Origin: Sphingobacterium olei
Lineage (GTDB): Bacteria > Bacteroidota > Bacteroidia > Sphingobacteriales > Sphingobacteriaceae
DNA length: 64,000 nt
Assembly (NCBI RefSeq): GCF_005048855.1
Contig: NZ_SUME01000006.1
Location: 248,001-312,000 of the forward strand
Reading direction: 5' to 3'
How positions within the stretch are numbered: the stretch's first letter is position 1; each line of letters opens with the position of its first letter. The position numbers were made by a program, and so were the translations under genes. Shown here piece by piece: positions 61,460 through 64,000 of this stretch. The notes under the pieces were generated by a model. The model was not told the DNA's origin. It did no database searches and saw only the letters and a list, made by a program, of their open reading frames with translations.

Positions 61460-62533
61460 ATGGACAAAATCAAAGTAGGACTAATCGGATTCTCTATCGG
61501 AGGGCATGTATTTCATGCTCCTTTTATCGCTGGTAATCCCGATTTGGAATTATATAAAGTAACAGCACGAAAGCCCGAGCAACAGCAACTACTGGCCGAG
61601 CGGTATCCCGATGCCATCGGGGTTTTGTCTGCAGATGAAATTATTGCTGATCCGGAGGTAGATCTGGTCGTCGTGGCGACCTCGAATGATGTGCATTTTT
61701 CGTTGGCGAAAAGTGCGTTGGAAGCCGGTAAACATGTGGTTGTGGAGAAACCTTTTACCAATACGACGGCAGAAGCAGACGAACTGATTTCCTTGGCAAA
61801 GTCAAAGGGGCTGTTGTTGTCTGTACATCACAATGCCCGTTTTCATTCGGATTTTAAGACGGTGAAAAAAGTTATTTCCTCAGGACGCTTAGGTAGATTG
61901 GCGAATTATGAAGCACGGTACGACCGCTTTCGTAACTTCCTTCGACCGGGAGCCTGGAGAGAAGAAAACCTTCCCGGTTCAGGGATCCATTATGACCTGG
62001 GAGCGCATCTGATTGATCAAGCACTGCAGTTGTTCGGACAGCCTGAGACGGTATTTGCTGACCTCCGCGTACAGCGTGATGGTGCAAAGGCCATTGATGA
62101 TTTTGAATTTATCCTGTCTTATCCCCGGTTAAAAGTTTCCCTCAAAGGACAGATGCTGGCAAAACAAGCTACTCCACGGTATAGCTTGTTTGGAATGAAC
62201 GGTACATTTATCAAAGGAGGGGTCGATCCGCAGGAAGCACTCCTTAGGAATGGCGCTATGCCTCATCGTATCGACAATTGGGGACAGGAAGACGAGACGT
62301 CGTTTGGAAAGCTGGCCTTACTTGAAAATGGTGCAGATGTAGAAGAGCTGGTGCCGAGTGAAGTGGGGTCTGGTCAGGATTTTTACACCAATATTGCTGC
62401 CGTTTTAAAAGGTGATGGAGAACTTTTTGTAAAAGCCGAGCAAGCCCGTGATGTAATCCGTATCTTGGAGCTTGCGGAGCACTCGGCAGCTGAGCAGCGA
62501 ACTATTCCACTGAAAGGGGAGCTGATTTCCTAG
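61460..62533 (+). CDS. Gfo/Idh/MocA-family NAD(P)-dependent oxidoreductase
   Basis: A 357-residue protein from the ATG at 61460 (MDKIKVGLIGFSIGG); an upstream ATG lies inside a repeat and is unlikely. The Rossmann N-terminal domain contains VVVATSNDVHFSLAKSALEA and GKHVVVEKPFTNTTAEADEL, with the EKP catalytic lysine. The second domain has GSGIHYDLGAHLIDQALQLF, whose histidines are typical of YdgJ-like members. It probably reduces or oxidises a sugar or polyol. Substrate unknown. It follows argS closely and precedes the HI0933-type gene. Confidence 0.9.
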   Translation: MDKIKVGLIGFSIGGHVFHAPFIAGNPDLELYKVTARKPEQQQLLAERYPDAIGVLSADEIIADPEVDLVVVATSNDVHFSLAKSALEAGKHVVVEKPFTNTTAEADELISLAKSKGLLLSVHHNARFHSDFKTVKKVISSGRLGRLANYEARYDRFRNFLRPGAWREENLPGSGIHYDLGAHLIDQALQLFGQPETVFADLRVQRDGAKAIDDFEFILSYPRLKVSLKGQMLAKQATPRYSLFGMNGTFIKGGVDPQEALLRNGAMPHRIDNWGQEDETSFGKLALLENGADVEELVPSEVGSGQDFYTNIAAVLKGDGELFVKAEQARDVIRILELAEHSAAEQRTIPLKGELIS

Positions 62534-62550
62534 GTTTGTTGTTTTTGTAT

Positions 62551-62633
62551 CGTCACTGCGAGGGGGATTACGACGCGGCAGTCTTTGGCAAATGATGAAT
62601 AATATCGTCTCTTCTGTGCTTATCGCGATGACG
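62551..62633. repeat. REP-like interspersed palindromic element
   Basis: CGTCACTGCGA (62551-62561) faces TCGCGATGACG (62623-62633), an imperfect inverted repeat (9 of 11 pairs), with GC-rich text between that includes GGGGGATTACGACGCGGCAG. Elements with CGTCA-TGCGAGG ends and this arrangement are widespread between genes in many Bacteroidota. Copies elsewhere in the genome are expected but cannot be seen in this window. Confidence 0.6.
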
Positions 62634-62655
62634 ATAGAAATAAATAAAATAGACT

Positions 62656-63852
62656 TTGAAAAATTACGACGCAATTATCATAGGGGCAGGAGCCTGCGGA
62701 CTTATGTGTGCTGCACAAGCCGGTTTGTTGGGTAAAAAAACACTCGTGCTGGAACGCAACGATAAACCCGGAGCTAAGATTTTGATCTCGGGTGGCGGTC
62801 GCTGTAATTTCACCAACCTGTATACGACTGTCGATAATTTCGTCTCGGAGAATCCACAATTTTTAAATGCTGTATTTGCACAGTGGACGATAGACGATAC
62901 CATACGTTTCTTTGAAGACTTCGGAGGCATAAGGGGGGAAGAAAAAACCTTAGGGCAACTATTCCCCACAACCAATAAAGCCAAGGATATTGTCGCCGTA
63001 TTTACTAAACTTCTCTACGATACCGGGCAGGATCTTTGGTTGGATACCCTAGTGAAATCAGTCGATCAAACCGCGGATGGATATGCCATTGCGATCGAAA
63101 GAGCCGGTAAAGAACAGGTGCTCCATTGCAAAAAGGTGGTACTTGCTTCGGGAGGATTGCCCGTAACCAAATTGGGGGCTTCGGATTTCGCTTTGCGCAC
63201 AGCCCGAAAACTGGGCATGCAAGTGATCGGTACTGCGCCTGCTTTAGTGCCCCTGACGATCACCGGCAAAGATGCCGAATGGTATGCTTCTCTATCAGGT
63301 AATTCGGTTTTTGCACGGGTCTATAATGATCGTATTTCTTTTGATGAGAATATCCTTTTTACGCACTGGGGACTGAGTGGCCCAGCTATATTACAAATCT
63401 CTTCCTATTGGCGGGCAGGAGAGGTCTTTACCATGGACCTGTTGCCGAAGTTTAAATTAGAAGAACTCATCAAGCGGGAACGTGAACTCGGCGGGAAGCG
63501 AACCATTGGGCAGTTGTTAAATGACTATTTTACCAAGAAGATGGTCGAAGCGCTGGCGAAGTTTTTACCCATTGACACGAAGATCGCTTCGCTTGGGAAA
63601 GCTGATGCAAAGCGTATCGTCGAGACGATACATGCCTTTAAGGTAAAGCCTGCGGGTGATAAGGGGTACGATAAGGCGGAGGTGATGCGCGGCGGTATTG
63701 CTACAGACGAGTTAAAACCCAAAACATTGGAAGCCAAAAACTTTCCCGGTCTCTATATCGGTGGAGAAGCGGTAGATATTACCGGTTGGCTCGGTGGTTA
63801 TAATTTCCAGTGGGCCTGGGCCGCTGGCGTCGCTATTGCACAGGATCTTTAG
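62656..63852 (+). CDS. HI0933/YhiN-family flavoprotein, TTG start
   Basis: A 398-residue NAD(P)/FAD-dependent oxidoreductase of the HI0933 group. The start must be TTG at 62656: the previous in-frame codons include a stop at 62650, and no ATG occurs before the FAD-binding motif YDAIIIGAGACGLMCAAQAG. Further signatures are LISGGGRCNFTNL, VVLASGGLPVTKLGASD, ENILFTHWGLSGPAILQIS and a C-terminal GGIATDELKP then GLYIGGEAVDITGWLGGYNF. The physiological role of this family is not settled. Only the start codon is unusual. Confidence 0.92.
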   Translation: MKNYDAIIIGAGACGLMCAAQAGLLGKKTLVLERNDKPGAKILISGGGRCNFTNLYTTVDNFVSENPQFLNAVFAQWTIDDTIRFFEDFGGIRGEEKTLGQLFPTTNKAKDIVAVFTKLLYDTGQDLWLDTLVKSVDQTADGYAIAIERAGKEQVLHCKKVVLASGGLPVTKLGASDFALRTARKLGMQVIGTAPALVPLTITGKDAEWYASLSGNSVFARVYNDRISFDENILFTHWGLSGPAILQISSYWRAGEVFTMDLLPKFKLEELIKRERELGGKRTIGQLLNDYFTKKMVEALAKFLPIDTKIASLGKADAKRIVETIHAFKVKPAGDKGYDKAEVMRGGIATDELKPKTLEAKNFPGLYIGGEAVDITGWLGGYNFQWAWAAGVAIAQDL

Positions 63853-63888
63853 GGTGTTAAGCTTTCCATTTTTTTATTGCCTCTATTC

Positions 63889-64000
63889 TTAAATCGATAA
63901 TCGGTAGCCACTTTCTGCTCCGATCTCGGCATATTTTAATCTGCGGGATAGATGGACCAACCGCTTTTGGAGGCTAAAAATTCGTTTCGTTACAATCCGT
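63889..64000 (-). CDS. 3' end of an unidentified gene at the window edge
   Basis: On the minus strand one frame is open from the window edge to a TAA at 63889-63891, encoding at least 37 residues ending in KYAEIGAESGYRLSI. Codon use looks like coding sequence and the other two frames contain stops, but I cannot name the protein. It would be convergent with the HI0933-type gene. Confidence 0.4.
   Translation of the reverse strand, partial: RIVTKRIFSLQKRLVHLSRRLKYAEIGAESGYRLSI

Noticed and set aside
1..64000. tRNA, rRNA, known riboswitches, insertion sequences, prophage genes
   Set aside because: I looked for cloverleaf-like stretches, transposase motifs and phage proteins in the intergenic regions and reading frames and saw none. 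A tRNAscan-SE and Infernal run would settle this.

Overview
The window looks like chromosome of a member of the Bacteroidota, most likely family Sphingobacteriaceae (Sphingobacterium/Pedobacter relatives). The signs are a SusC/SusD pair, DUF5689, TIGR02757/DUF2400, bTHX, a fused SecDF, the small type III arginine decarboxylase, and promoters that fit the Bacteroidota pattern (TTTG near -33, about 19-21 bases, TAnnTTTG near -7). I saw no tRNA or rRNA gene, phage, insertion sequence or CRISPR array.

Layout. 1-4 kb: the end of a nitrilase-type hydrolase, asnA, an A-type Fe-S carrier and a cysteine desulfurase, then a 48-residue small protein. 4-21 kb: the most striking region, ten tightly spaced minus-strand genes (glpD, glpK, glpF, susC, susD, DUF5689, two paralogous metallophosphoesterases, glpQ, glpT) with a divergent DeoR/GlpR-type regulator. 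21-31 kb: ABC transporter, acyltransferase, outer-membrane and Ser/Gly-rich lipoprotein genes, proS, a YeeZ-like oxidoreductase without a normal start codon, a trans-sulfuration enzyme and a DUF2400 protein. 31-44 kb: gapA with a thioredoxin-fold lipoprotein and an acetyltransferase, another metallophosphoesterase, a FUSC membrane protein, the tiny bTHX gene, a second long GAPDH, and secDF. 44-56 kb: guaB, a YbdG-type channel, a FabH-like synthase, an ABC-F ATPase, an M48 peptidase and a large two-component-like sensor kinase. 56-58 kb: a gene-poor stretch with a 21-bp degenerate repeat and a perfect palindrome. 58-64 kb: arginine decarboxylase, argS, a Gfo/Idh/MocA oxidoreductase, an HI0933-type flavoprotein and a partial gene at the edge.

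How the 4-21 kb genes may work together (inference): SusC/SusD would take up a glycerol-phosphate-containing compound across the outer membrane. GlpQ and the surface or periplasmic phosphoesterases would release glycerol-3-phosphate, glycerol and phosphate. GlpT and GlpF would bring these into the cytoplasm, and GlpK plus GlpD would convert them to dihydroxyacetone phosphate. A near-consensus promoter with a small palindrome in its spacer lies upstream of glpD, where a GlpR-type repressor would be expected to act. Joining a Sus-type importer to the classical glp regulon in one transcription unit is the main candidate for an undescribed system here.

A second theme is short, phased, degenerate intergenic repeats (7, 8 or 21 bp) at gene ends, some of which create false N-terminal extensions of the downstream reading frames.
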